64,000 bases of DNA from Formicarius rufipectus (taxonomy: Eukaryota > Chordata > Aves > Passeriformes > Formicariidae): assembly GCA_013399695.1 (NCBI GenBank), contig VXAU01003506.1, positions 1-64,000 on the forward strand. The letters run 5' to 3'. The notes under the pieces are model-generated. The model did no database searches and was not told the DNA's origin. It saw only the letters and a program-made list of their open reading frames with translations. Position numbers and translations under genes: made by a program. This document shows positions 35,406 through 47,950 of this stretch, in pieces. The first letter of the stretch is position 1, and each line of letters begins with the position of its first letter.

Positions 35406-36816
35406 ACTTTGTATTCAGACGTATCTGAAAGATTAGGACCTTAGGTGCTGTGCAAACACAGAGAATGAATCTTTACAGTGTTTATGTTCAAGTTGATAAG
35501 GTGGGGGAATTCTAAGTGTAATTTTTCTGGTGTTTCTGTGCTCCTTGAAACAGTGGGGCCAGGGCCTTTAAGCATTCTTATAAATGAAGTTAATAATTCT
35601 TAATTTTCTGAAGATTGGTGTTATAGAGTGACTTCCTTGCTATAAATTGAGTAGAGTAAAACAGATGTGTAGTCAGAAATGTGAACCCCCAGTTCTTCAG
35701 TGGAGTTTCAAAACAAGCACATCTCTCAGCTGAGGTTTGCCACATCAGAAATATTTGAAGGAGAAATGAGACTTGGGCTATTCTCTTGGCTTAAACTCTG
35801 AAGTGCTATTACCCTTGGCAACTGCCAGTACTTTTCTGCCCTGCTGTTTTACCCTCTTGTAAAATGGGCAGTTGGGAAACTTGCACTTTTGCACTAGTGG
35901 TGGAAGAACTCCGCGTAAGAGCAGGTGCCACAAGTCCAAGAGACACTGAGCAGAGGCAGTCATTGTCACATCATCTGTGTCTGCACAAATGGAGGATATT
36001 TTTAATGCTTTTTAATACATTAGAGGAATGGTCAGCCCTTTTTTTCTTGGGGGCTATTCTAGAGGCTGATTATGTCCGGAGAATAAGTTCTGTCTCCTTA
36101 TAGCATGGACCAACTTCAGGTGGAAGCCCTCTGGGCATGCACAGGTTATGGCACATGTAAGTGGCAGCTCTGTGTTGGGCCAAGGCAGATATGCTGGCAC
36201 CAATCCTAAACTCCCATTCAACTACAGCCAACAATTGTGTCAGGGCATATTTCAAGCTGATCTGATGGAGTAAAGCACTATTAGATCAACACAGGTAGTA
36301 TTTTATAGTAATCCTTTTATGCATCCCCAATATTGCAATTCAGTGGGGTGCTCCCAAATGAGCAGGAATGTTTGAGCTGGCCCTGTAATTTTCTTAACTG
36401 TTTCTCTTTATATTAATTTACATTTGGGTGTTTCCATAAGAAGCTATAGCAGAATTTAATAACACTAATATTAAAAAACCAATATTAGGTCTGCATATTT
36501 TGTTCTGATTAGTAATTTTTCTCTTGATTAAATTATGCATTTTTAATGCAAACCCTTCATTTGTCTGCAATAACAGGGCATTGTAACCCCCTGTGTAAAG
36601 GTAGCACAATTCAGTGCCCCCTCTGACCTGGATGCAAATTTCCTTGTTTCTCACTATTTTTTTTTTCTCTCTATCCATCACAGTGCTTGCCATTGCTTGC
36701 CTGGAATAAAAGGTCATTGTGAATCCTGATTACTCTTTGAAGTTTCTCACACACTTATTTCCTGGACTTGATATGTTTCATCCTCAAGCACATCAGAAAC
36801 AGATTTAATCAAANGT
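35406..36816. other. Intergenic, nothing recognised
   Basis: AT-rich non-coding sequence. A single unknown base lies at 36814. Neither strand has a convincing coding region. Confidence 0.5.
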
Positions 36817-36978
36817 TTGGGATTTTTTTAGTTTTTTTTGATGGATTTTTTTTGTTTGTGGGTTTTTTGTTTGTTTTGGTTTTTGTGGTTTGGGTTTTTG
36901 TTTTGTTTTTTTTTGTTTGGTTGGTTGGTTTTTTGTTTGGTTGGGTTTTTTTTGTTTATTTGTTTTTGTTTTCTTTTA
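36817..36978 (+). repeat. T/G low-complexity tract (TTTTG/TTGG)n
   Basis: About 160 nt of almost only T and G on the + strand, with GTTTTTT and GGTTGGTTGG units. The long open frames on both strands here are purely compositional. The unknown base at 36814 just beside it suggests a hard-to-sequence stretch. Confidence 0.9.
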
Positions 36979-39430
36979 ACAAGGGAGATAGACAAGAATT
37001 CACTTTTCACCTAACTGTAATATTTCAGTGATTCTCCAAAGCCAGCCCCAGCAAAGTGTAGTTAAATGATAATAAGAAAGCTCAGGATCTCATCACAGTC
37101 AATAGCAGAAGGCGCATTGAGTTCAATGACACCAGGATATCATTCTGCTGGGGTTACTGAGTAAGTATGTCTCATTCCTGATGCCTTCAAGGTTTATTTG
37201 GTGTATGCTTTTTCATGTGAGGTTGATTAATAGTTTTGTCTTTTGCATGTAAAGAAACGAGATGGCACTTTCACCCAGTTCACCTCTTTGTGCTTTCTCA
37301 TCCAAACATTATTTTGCTCTGGGGATCTATGAAAAGGGCCAGATCTCAGCTGGGATTTGGTCTCTGCTCCTCCACTTAGCCCTTGCATTGACTGACACTG
37401 GTGTGGTACCAGACTTGGCTCTGGTTGCAACAGGAGGCTCATGCCTCCCTGCCATGTGCACACAGCTGTTCTTTACTTCAGTGTTCAAGGTTTGGTTGGG
37501 TTCAATGGGGCCCCTCAGTGTTTCAGAGGATACTGGTGGATGAGAGGCTGGGGAATCCTGCTCTTCCTTACCATCCATCAGAAGACTTGTAGTTGTTGCA
37601 ACCCAAATATCTCCTGTGTTCTTTGTAACAAGAAAATTAAAGCAGATGAGTTTGCTAAACTGTAGTTTGGGCATGTATAACCTGAACAGATTCAGGAGAG
37701 GAAAAAAAAATTCAAAATGTTTTGAGGGGCAAAGATCAAATATAAAGTTTTGAAACCTTAAATCCTCCATAGGTCAATATTGCATTTGTGTGATTTCAGA
37801 GAATAAGATTATGTGACAAAGTTTATTTTGAACATTTTTTTCATGAATAAAGAAGTGGAAGATGCAAGAAATAATTTTCTGCCTTCATTCTGAGCACATG
37901 CAGTTATTTCTACTGCTTTTTCTTTAAGCAGTACTGATTTTTCTGGTGTACTTCAAGTAACCTCTCTAGGGAGAAGTTACATCACTGATACTATCCCAAG
38001 GCAAATTGAAATGGTGGTGAAGATGGAGTGACTTTGCTGTCTTAATGCCTCTTCCCTTTTGGAGAATCCATACTGGGCATTGCTTTTCTCTGGGCTCTCC
38101 TTGCCTGCAATGTAGGAAATCCATACATGCAGGCTAATGTGCTAATGCTGATTACTTTTTGGTCAGAGTTGTGCTTTGTCCCCAACTCAGAGTGATCTCT
38201 GCTTTTGTCCTGTAGGGAGCAGCTACCAGGATGGGGGAAGTGGGTTTTCTTACCCCCTAAAAATAATTGGCTTTGCATGGACCTGAATAGCTGCAGTGGA
38301 CCCGGGTGGTGGAGACTCAGATGGGCAAGGCCAGATCGGCAAGAAGACAGCAACTTTTGTCAGATTCTGCCACTCATGATGAGTGTCTCTACGCTGCCTT
38401 GAAGGCTTAAGCATCTACATGAGGATGACAATTACTTCTGAAGTCAGCTGCAAGGGTAAGCACAGCTGCCCTTTGCAGCGTCCCTGCTGTGAGATGCCGT
38501 TTACACAAGCCCCAAATACACATGCATGTCCACTACAGCCAACACATTTTCATGTGCATCCTTATATTCTTAGAATCTCATTTCTATCCATGTTGAAGGG
38601 AGAGTATCACTATAGTGATATGTGTTACAGCTCTATGCACTTTTTCACTTCATAAGCATTCTTTGGGGGAGAGCAAAGATGACAAAAATTCACACTTCTG
38701 AGCCAGGTGCACCTCATTTGGTCTAAATGTGGCACTTTGGATTTCCCTGGGGTCAGAGCAGGGTTAGCTCAGACCCATTCATGTAACCTAATAATTTGTG
38801 ATGACATTCAGAAAGTCTGAAAGCTTATTGATTTGTTTGATAATCATATTGTACATCTTTAAGAACCAAACAAGTGCCCTGTTTAAAAAAGCAGTTTGAT
38901 TTGCTTTTTTCCCTGTCCAGTATGTTTTAGCACATGGTGATAGCACTTACTTATTGCCATTAAGAGACATGCAATTTATATCTGGGCTTTCAGGTCTTCT
39001 ACCCAGATAGAGGCAAATGTCAAAGCAAAAAGGGATGATCCCTGAGAACCAACATAACCTGCTTATTTCTTAGTTTTTAAACATTTTAAAATGTTTTTTC
39101 TTTAATTTTTCTACTTGCTAAAAGGCAACAGTCATGTTTGCTGCTGCCCTCATCTATTTTGCACTACCTGTGTCTGCACAGGAATAAGCCATGGTGGTGA
39201 GCATCAGCTACTGTTTTTGTTTTTAAAAATGTATACAATAAGATAATGTTTTTCTCACAGCATAGTCTGATTAGTCATCATTTTCCATAAACCAGACAAA
39301 GTGCTGGGCCATGAACTTAGACCCAAATTGTTAGGTAGGAAAATATAATTAAAAAAAAAACCAACAAAAGCATATGCTGCCTGCCATAAAATTGTCACCA
39401 TAAAGCTCTAGGTAGAAACTTGTTTACTCT
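36979..39430. other. Intergenic, nothing recognised
   Basis: The longest open frame of the window (147 codons, minus strand, 37327-37770) is here, but it has no recognisable domain, its composition looks random and frames overlap on the other strand. AATAAA at 37845-37850 is isolated. Confidence 0.5.
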
Positions 39431-39682
39431 TAGAATCACAGAATGGTTTTGTTTGCAAGGGGCCTTAAAAATCATCTAGTTCCAACTCCCTTGCTATGGG
39501 CAGGGACACCTTCCACTAGACCAGTTTTCTCAGGGCCCTATCTGTCCTGGTATGGAATACTTCCAAGGATAGGGCATCCACAATTTCTCTAGAAAACCTG
39601 TTTCAGAGTCTTACCACCCTCACAGTCAAGAATTTCTTCCTAATGTCTAATCTAAACCTACTGTCTTTCAGTTTTCCCCATT
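39431..39682 (-). mobile_element. CR1 LINE 3'-end fragment
   Basis: The + strand reads TAGAATCACAGAATGGTTTT, then TCATCTAGTTCCAACTCCCT, GGGACACCTTCCACTAGACC, TCACAGTCAAGAATTTCTTC and TAATGTCTAATCTAAACCTA, which is the reverse complement of a CR1 3' end. It is 5' truncated at about 39682 and gives way to AT-rich sequence. Confidence 0.9.
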
Positions 39683-41097
39683 TAATTAAAATTTTTAAAG
39701 TATACCCAGAAAGATACCCTATTGCCACTTTATTACAAACTTTTCTCTGTACTTCTCCTCTGGCATTGCCTAAAAGTGGGAAATAGCAGTCTGGGAGCAG
39801 CAAGGGGAAAGGGAGCAGCCAACATCCCAGGGAAAGGACAGTGTAGTCACTCAGCCCTGAAGATCACTCAGGATATGGGTGGGTGCTCTATCAAAAAGTT
39901 TTCCTGTTTTCCAGTAAAATGTCATTAAAACCTTTGAGGATATTTGGTTTCAGTTGAGACAAATAAGCATTGTCCAAGGGGAAAAAAATAAAATGATGTT
40001 CCTTTGGAAGATTCACAGCTGGCTTTAGTGTTATAATAATCCAATAGGTTTTTACTATGGATCCACAATTTGTTTGCTTTTCGAAGCCCGACTTTTCTCA
40101 CCTCTTTTCCCTTATATTGTGTTGCATTCGTGTTTATCAGTTACGCACAGAAATAAAACTGCTTTATGGTGAATACCCTCATTAATGTGCTTTAAACCGT
40201 GTTGACTTTAAAATGATCCACTCCAAAGCTCCAAAGGCATTTTCAAGATTAAAAGTATCATTCTCCTTTTAGCACAAACAATGTGAAGGCACTAGGTAGA
40301 AGGAAGAGATATGAGAAAGCCATTTCCAAAGCTGAAAGGGATTCAGAAGATTTAGCTATAGCCTATCTGGCTTAAAATAAAGTTACAGCCCTGTCTTTTC
40401 CTGTGGCTCACATCTCTGACAGCAAATGTCATTAAAACCATACATAGAAGCAGCGCTGCTCGTTCTGACTCGCTGAAACTTGACGACTGAGAAAATAATG
40501 CCAGCTAATGCATCCCTCTAGGGCCCAGTCCTTTAGTGCATTTTGGGGGTTTTTTTTGCCTCCATTTGGGCAGGGAATACTGTGAAGGGGAAGCTGTGCA
40601 GCAGGAGACGTCTCTGGGCACTGGATATGCATCTTGGTAGTGTTGTCAAAATTTATAAGCTTTCCCTTACTCTGAGGATTCAGGGAGTTTTCTGAAGGCA
40701 GTCCGTGTTGTTTAAGCTCTTGGATGCTTTAAAGCAACTTTTCAACATGTAGCGGAATGATTTACCTCATTCAACTGTGATGAACGTTAAACATACTTCT
40801 GCACGTTTACATACCCAAACTGCCTTTGCTTTCAAGTTCAGTTTCCCTCTTAGTAAGAAAAAAAAAAAAAGGCACATTATTAATTTTTATGTCAGATTGT
40901 ACTAGGTGACTTCCGTACTTGGCACAGCTTTGCTGGAAAGCACTCTCCCTTCTATTTGTGTTTGTGGAATAAACTGAGTGATAGTCCTTTCTGCAAGCCA
41001 GTGCTCCAGCTTCCTAGAAATTCACTTCCGCTTCTCTACAGATACCAGGTTGTCCATCAAAGCCATTCTGTCATGCCCCTGGACAGCTGGACAGTTC
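39683..41097. other. Intergenic, nothing recognised
   Basis: No gene or repeat family was recognised. A 12-A run occurs at about 40859-40870. Confidence 0.5.
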
Positions 41098-42042
41098 ATG
41101 AGAACATAAGGACAGGGAGAGATCATTTGGCAATTGCCGTTGCAGGCAAAACAGATGTAATGGGGAGGGTAATGAAAATAAAACTAAATCTTCCCCCACT
41201 TTCCATCCTTCCTGGGCGTAACTTTACTCCCAATTTTCTACCTTCTGCCCTTTGTGGTGCAGGGGGATGGGACTGAGGTCAGTTCATCACATGTTGTCTC
41301 TGCCCCTCCTTCCTCCTCAGGATAGTGACTCCTCACACTCCTCCCCTGCTTCAGCATAGGGTCCCTCCTACAGGAGAAAATCTTCCATGAGCTTCTCTAG
41401 CATGTGTCTTTCCTATGAGCTGGAGTTTTTCATGAACTGCTCCATCATGGGTCCCTTCCATGGCATGGAACAGAGACATTATAAGTTGTGCCAGCAAACC
41501 TGCTCCAGCTTTCCATGGTCCACAGGGCTCTGCTCCAGCACGGGCTGCCCAAGGGACCACAGCCTCCTTTGGGAATCCACCTGCTCTGGCATGGGTCTTT
41601 TGCACGTTGCAGGTGGAGCTCTGCTCCACTGTGGACCTCTGTGGGCTTCAGGGGCACACAATGGTCTGCACCATACCGTGGTCTTCACCATGGGCTGCAG
41701 GGGAATCTCTGCTCTAATGCCTGAGGCACCTCCTGCCCGCCCTTCTCCACTGACCTGGGTGTCTGCAGAGATGTTTTGCTCACATATTCTCACTCCAGTC
41801 TCTGACTGCAGTTGCTCTTGAGCAGTAACTTTTTCTGACTTCCTAAATCTGTTATCCCAGAGGCTCTACTGTCATCTGATAGTAGCTGTGGGCTTGGCCT
41901 TGGCCAGCAATGGGTCTCTCTTGGAGCTGACTGACACAGGTTCTGTTGGACAGGAGGGAAGCTTCTATCAGCTTCTCACAGAAGCAACCCCTGTAGCATA
42001 TAGCCCCCACCCCCAGCCTGGCCACACAAACCCAACACATGC
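41098..42042 (+). mobile_element. ERV-derived repeat, longer copy
   Basis: It carries the ordered blocks of an avian endogenous-retrovirus-derived family: CAGTTCATCACATGTTGTCT at 41280, several diverged units of CTGCTCC...CATGGGTC type between 41340 and 41700, CACTGACCTGGGTGTCTGCA, CATATTCTCACTCC, CTTGGCCTTGGCCAG, AGCTTCTCACAGAAGC and CAGCCTGGCCACA. Overlapping open frames on both strands are by-products of this GC-richer repeat. I could not find clear target-site duplications or terminal TG...CA ends. Confidence 0.75.
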
Positions 42043-45000
42043 AGTGATACTGCACTTTTTATGATTCCCTGTATAGTTGCTCCTGATTTGACCCTTGAGT
42101 CCATGTAGGTGGGCTGAGGAATCGCTCCTTGGCCACGAATTAAAGCTGTCCACTCTTGTGGCTGCTTCCTGCTCCCAGCCCATGGTGCCTGCCATACATC
42201 TTCAGAGTAATAACAAAGCTGTCAGTTGCAACCAGCCTTTGCAGATCACCCATATACATTTTGTTCCTGTAAAGCCTCTGTTAAGGATGCCATTCCGTGA
42301 TACATATTTAAGTCAGTATCTCGGCACCACGGTTGCCTGCATGAAAGAAGCTGAGAAACTATTACTGTGAAATTGCCTGCAGCTCTTGAGCACAGGAGGT
42401 AGCAAGTGGCTAATAGTTTCTTAGACAGCCCTGGCAGATGTGTCAGGTTGCTTCGCAACTGCGCACCTCGTGGGAGAGCAAGGCATGCAAAGCCCCCCCC
42501 TCCAAGTGTCCCCTGCTGTAATTAATCCATAGCACCATTTCTATGGTGTCAGCAGCAACATATGGACCAAGCACTATTTTGCAGGACTAACCACAAAGGA
42601 GGAAGATTGCAATTATATGTCTGATTATTCCCTAGAGTAGCCACAGGTTGTTTTATGGAAGGCAAAAGAGTCTGAAAGTGGTGGCATTACAATGAATGTG
42701 GCCATGGAAGATGAAGCAGTAAACAAAACAGCCTTTAACCTTGTGTACTGTTACTGTTTGACATGACACTGCTTTCAGTCCTGACTACAATGTGAATCAA
42801 AAAGGGTAGCTCCAAAATAGCGCATCTATTTGGTGTTCAATTCTCAAGTTATCCACTGCATGGTACATGTTGAGCAAGCAGTTAAAAAAGGATGTAAGGG
42901 CACATTACTTTGATACCTAAAAAATAACCTCCTCTTCACAAAGCTTATAAAGAGCTCCAGGGAGTTCCCAGTCAGAGCCAAGTGCCTGGTTTCCCAGAGA
43001 TCCATTTAAGTCAATAGCAGTTATGGACACTTACAGATCTAGGCTGAGGTGTAAAACTCTTTTAATTGTATTTTAAATCCTACCCTAGAAAGAGAGATAC
43101 ATTTTTTAAAGACAGTATAGCCTCTCTAATCCTGTATTAAAATGAGTTTGTTGGCAAAGCCATATTTACCAATTGTCTGCTTATTTTATATGTCTGTATT
43201 ATATGCATAATCAGATTACATGTAAACTGATTTATTATAGGAGGCAACAGAGAATAATTTAACACTGTATTTTGCTGGTGATACCAGCATGGCAACAGCA
43301 AAACTCACTCCAGAACCCTAAAGGAGAGATCAGTGGGTCCCTGTGCTCCCATGAGCAGCTCCAAACCACCCTATTTGGCAGCGGAATGCTGTGATGGCTG
43401 TGCATTGGACAAGGCATGTCAGCTGCCTTCAAAACACACAGATGAGAGCAATAATCCCTTCCCTTCCCCTCCCTTCCCTTCCCTCCCCCAAATTTGATGT
43501 TTAGCAGGAACACTTTTGTCATCCATGCAAGGGAAAAGAGTTTATACTTAGAAAACTATATTAACTGTTTATATTTGATTTTGTCTTACAGAGGTGGTTG
43601 AAATAAAGCTGTTATGATCTCTGTGACAGTCACTATTGCTAATGCCTATCATAAAAGCCACTAAGAAGGCAGATATGTTGATTTATCATGCAGTTTTGCT
43701 CCCATATATCTACTTTCTAGTAAAAATCTGTGGAATTATTGCTTATGCTGAGTTTCATGTGCCCAAATTTGTATTGCTAACCTCTCCTGGAACATTTCAA
43801 AGCTTTATTTATGGGAGGCTTTTATCTACCCCTAAGAAAAGCACTCTCAATGGGAGCATGCCCGCCCTTGAGACTTAAACCTGTTAAGAGTACAGATTTA
43901 TTTGACCCAAAATCCCCAGTGGAAAACATGCTCTTTTTCCAAGCTCTTGATTAAACCATGGCTCCAACTTGTGCTAGCTGGCACTGAGGATACTGGTGAC
44001 CAAGGATTTTTGTATGATCCCCAGAACCTTCTCTTCAGGCAGGACCAAATGTATCACCTAAGATCAAGCTTTCTTTCTAAAACCATTAAGGGTTGTTTCT
44101 CAGCTGTGTTTTTAATCTCCCAAATTAATTTTTTTTTTCTTACTTGCTTTTTAATCTTATCATAGAGGGACTTTTTTTGGATTTTACTATTTAAATTATT
44201 TGGGGTTTTTTTAGGGTTTACTACCTACACACAGTATATGCTGAGAAGAACAATGTGTTATTTTGAACCAAACTATCTTAACTATAATCTTAGGGACAAA
44301 ATGTCCCACTATCTTTTCTCTACAGTTCTTGCAAACTATGATGAATTTTGTTAGATTTAAGAATCAAGGAAATATACCAAGTGCCAAGCTTAAAATTTAC
44401 ACGATTGCAAAACTAAAAAGGTTGATGCTTTGGAGAAAAACACCTGTTTAAGGATAAAATTGGATGCAGTGCGAAGAATATTTCTGTTTTGAGCAGCAGT
44501 TTGGAGCCGAGTCCATCTTTCTGTGCCCCTTTGAGCCCCCAAATTCACACTAAGAGTTTATCACCTCCGTCCGTCTTCAACTGGCGTATTGTCCCAGCTC
44601 TGACTTTGATTGTGGGGAAGGATCAGCATACAGTGCTGAGCCAAAAGGACTTCTTATTGGACAAATATCTCAAACCATAGCTGACTCTTTGGTAATTTCC
44701 CTGCCCTGGAATTTGGGACACCATGTCCTGTCTGTGTTTTTGCAAAATCTCAGCTAGCAATACTATAATATGTGATCCCATGGGCACAGCACTGAAAGGG
44801 GCATGAAAAGGACAATGTGCTTTGTATATGGCATTACTTAAGGGACAGATTTGTACAGCACTCAGCAAGAGCTGTCTTTGAAAAGCTAACTGCTGCTCTG
44901 TTTACTGCTTTGAAAAAACCCTGCATCCTCTTAAACCTCTTGGGTTTGGGTGTGTTTTTCTTTTTTTTCCTTTGTGAACCTGTTACTGAAGTGAGAGGTA

Positions 45001-47088
45001 GCCCATTTGATAACTTCACAGAAAAAATGTTTGGTAAGGAACTCTAAAATAATCCCAGGAATTTCTCAATTTCCTATCCTGCTTTAGACTGATTTCAAAC
45101 CAATTTTGTTCTCAGCACTGAAACCTCACTTCTCTTTCTCCCCACTAAATGCTTCTCTATTTCCAGGGTTATTCCATCATTCTTTTTAAAGACATGGAGC
45201 TGAACTTCAGCACTAACAAGAAATTAGCAGAGTAATCAAAGAGAAGAGAAGACTTGATGCTCCAGGGAAATAGGGTGTGAGCCAGTTAAATATTTGTGTG
45301 GGAAGGAAGCAAAACCCTTCTCATGTATTTGTCACCTGCACTGAAGTGAGCACTATGCTTGCTAAAAAGTGCCGCTTGAGATGAGTTCTGAGCTTTGGAT
45401 GTAGTTTTGGGTAAAAGAAAGGACAGATATCTTCCAGAAGTGTATGGAAACATGGTGAAAATTGGGAAATAGAGAAGAAATACCCCAGTTTAAATGCTGG
45501 GAGCAATTGCTTTCAGAATATGAACAGCCTGTCCTCAAATATGCAATAAAAAGTTTCATTTTGGGTCAAACAAATTGTTTTGGTTAACCTGAAATATGTT
45601 ATACAGTACTGCTCACATCTTATTTTGTACATCATGAGTCCTTAATAACATGGAATAATTTGGGGGATTATTCTACAAGTGGAATAGATTTTGGAAAATA
45701 TTTACTTCTGTATGTGGCTTCCTTTGTGTGGGAAGCAGGCAAACAAGGAAATATGTTCTGAGCACTTTTATGCAATTTTCACTCATCATTGTTTTCCTTG
45801 AACAAAGCAATCCTATGATGCTTCACTATATAACCATAACCATCAAAATATTCAATCAAGTGAGTATTTCTGATAAAGTTGGGGCATTTGGACACCTAGC
45901 TTCTGTTTGAGGATGGGAATGTTCACCAAGGCATTTGTCAGAGCCTGTATAAGTACAATAACTTGGGGGCCATGAGTTTGTGGTCTGCACCATTTCTTCT
46001 TTGTGCCACAGAGTGCCTGGCATATAGCAGGACCCATAATGTGAATACTTTCATATGGATACTTGCTAAGTTGATGCCCTGTGGATCTGATTGCAAGATT
46101 GTTCTCTTTCGTATTTTGTTCTGTCACTGACTTTGCTGCTACATTGACTCAGGTAGACCAAAACAATTTTTGCTGATCTTCTGTGTTATCTTCTTTGCGT
46201 AGCCATTAGCTAAGCAGCTTAATTTGTGGCAGCATTAAGCCCAGCAGATTTTCACTGCAAATACTTGCTTGGTGATGTTTTTGCAACCACCCCTGGAGGC
46301 TGTGGGTTCCTTGGAGATGCCTAGAAGAAAAGACTCAGATGAAGGGATTTGGAGAAAAAATATAATTAAGAAACGTCACTAGAAGTCCATGGAAAGCAGC
46401 ATGGGTGTCCTGGAGTGCTGGTGAGAGATTCAGCTGAAAGGTTGTTTTACTTGCCATTCCTTGGCCTTTGCAAGACAGAGGGGCAGCTGAATTGCAGTCA
46501 GGTAGTGCTTCTCCTGCTGGAGATGGGAAGGGCTGCTTCCATGTGTCTAATGGGGCAGTAGAAAAACCTTTTGATGCCTTGCCTGAGATGGTGTTTAATT
46601 TAAAGGAAAAAGTCTTTCTGGTCAGAATGAATGCATCCCTTCCCTTGGGCCAGTGTTTGGTCATGGTATCAGATGCTGCTTAAGAGGTGCGGATGTAAAA
46701 GCCATCTGTAGTCACAGATATATGACCCAGTGGTTAAGTAATGGAGCAACATGCCAACACAGCCGGCTGCTCTCTGAATGTGTGTCCAGAAAATGTTTGA
46801 TTCCATTTTTGAATTGCTTTGCAGGTGCTAAGTGGAGCTATTGCATTACCAGCAATTAAGGCACTTTTCCCTGAGGCTGCTCGGGTGCTACTTGGCCCCA
46901 GTGTGTAAAGCAATGCAAGCTCATGTAGTGGATGGGCTGACCTGTCGCAGAGCATGAGGATAATGGAAAGGTTTTCTTATCCTACTGAAAAATGAGCCTT
47001 TTTGGAACATGTTGCAAAAGATCTCTGCACCCTGAGGGGCTGCACCCTCTGCAGGAAGCTTTATAAGGAGTGTAGGAAGAATCAGGTT
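42043..47088. other. Intergenic, nothing recognised
   Basis: Non-coding sequence with the pyrimidine tract at 43456. AT-rich parts (about 43080-43260) have the look of conserved non-coding DNA, but this cannot be judged from one sequence. Open frames are short and unsupported. Confidence 0.45.
43456..43489 (+). repeat. (CCCTT)n polypyrimidine tract
   Basis: Thirty-four nt of only C and T, made of CCCTT and CCCCT units. The complementary strand is a pure G/A run. Confidence 0.9.
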
Positions 47089-47165
47089 CATAGAATCAGA
47101 ATACTCCAAGTTGAAAGAGTCCTTTGGAGGCCATCTAGTCCAACCTCCCTGCAACGAGCTTCGAG
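47089..47165 (-). mobile_element. CR1 LINE 3'-end fragment (short)
   Basis: CATAGAATCAGAATACTCCA, then GGAGGCCATCTAGTCCAACC on the + strand is the reverse complement of the last ~75 nt of CR1. It lies head-to-head with the next CR1 copy. Confidence 0.8.
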
Positions 47166-47179
47166 GGCTGAGCAATCAC

Positions 47180-47950
47180 CAACTGTATGAAGGTCAACAA
47201 GGGAAGAGGCTGGATTCTGTACCCGGGATGTTCATACAGACTGGGGAATGAGGTTCTGGAAAAAAGTGCCACATAAAGGGATCTGGGGGTCCTGGTGGAT
47301 GTCAAGTTGAATGTGAGTCAGCAGTGCCCTGGCAGCCAGGAGGGACAACCTTGTCCTGGGGGGCATCAGGCACAGCATCACCAGCCAGTCGAGGGAGGGG
47401 ATTGTCCCACTCTCCTCTGCACTTGGGTGGCCTCACCTGGGATACTGTGTGCAGTTTTGGACACCGCAATGTAAGGAAGATATTCAGCTCTTAGAGAGTG
47501 TCCAAATGAGTGCAATGAAGATGGTGAAGAGCCTTGAGGGAAAGCCATATGAGGAGAGGCTGATGTCATTTGGTGTGTTCAGCCTGGAGAAGAGGAGACT
47601 GAGGGGAGAGCTCATTGCAATTACAACTTCCTTGTGAGAGGAAGAGGAGAGGCAGGCACTGATCTCTTTTCTGTGGTAACCAGTGACAGAATCTGAGAGA
47701 ATGGCCTGAAGTTGTGTCAGGGGAGGCTTAGTTTAGATATTAGTGAAAGGTTCTTCACCCAGAGTGTGGTTGGGCACTCAAACAGGGCAGTGGTCACAGC
47801 ACTAAGCCTGGCAGAGTTCAAGAAGTGTTTGGATGATACTCTTGGGTACATGGTGTGATTCTTGGGGATGGTCCTGTGGAGGACCAGGAGTCGGACTCAA
47901 TGGTGCTTGTGGATGTCTTCCAACTCAGCATATTCTGTGATTCTGTAATC
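47180..47950 (+). mobile_element. CR1 LINE 3' part with end of ORF2 and 3' UTR
   Basis: About 770 nt. It encodes the C-terminal CR1 reverse-transcriptase region in pieces, for example KMVKSLEGKPYEERL and FSLEKRRLRGELIA, then the 3' UTR with CATGGTGTGATTCTTGGGGA, ACTCAATGGTGCTTGTGGAT and a terminal ATTCTGTGATTCTGTAAT. Stops and frame breaks show it is dead. Its divergence is moderate, so it is probably one of the younger insertions here. Confidence 0.93.

Noticed and set aside
36768..37031. Hydrophobic 87-codon frame rich in Phe, Val and Gly
   Set aside because: Produced by the T/G simple-sequence tract and containing the unknown base. It is not a membrane protein gene.
37327..37770. Longest open frame in the window (147 codons, minus strand)
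   Set aside because: No recognisable domain, random-looking composition, no promoter or splice context, and overlapping open frames on the + strand. A length near 150 codons is expected by chance in 45 kb of non-coding DNA.
41387..41821. 144-codon frame on the + strand, with several overlapping frames
   Set aside because: It lies wholly within the ERV-derived repeat and reads through its tandem units. It does not correspond to a viral gene I can identify.
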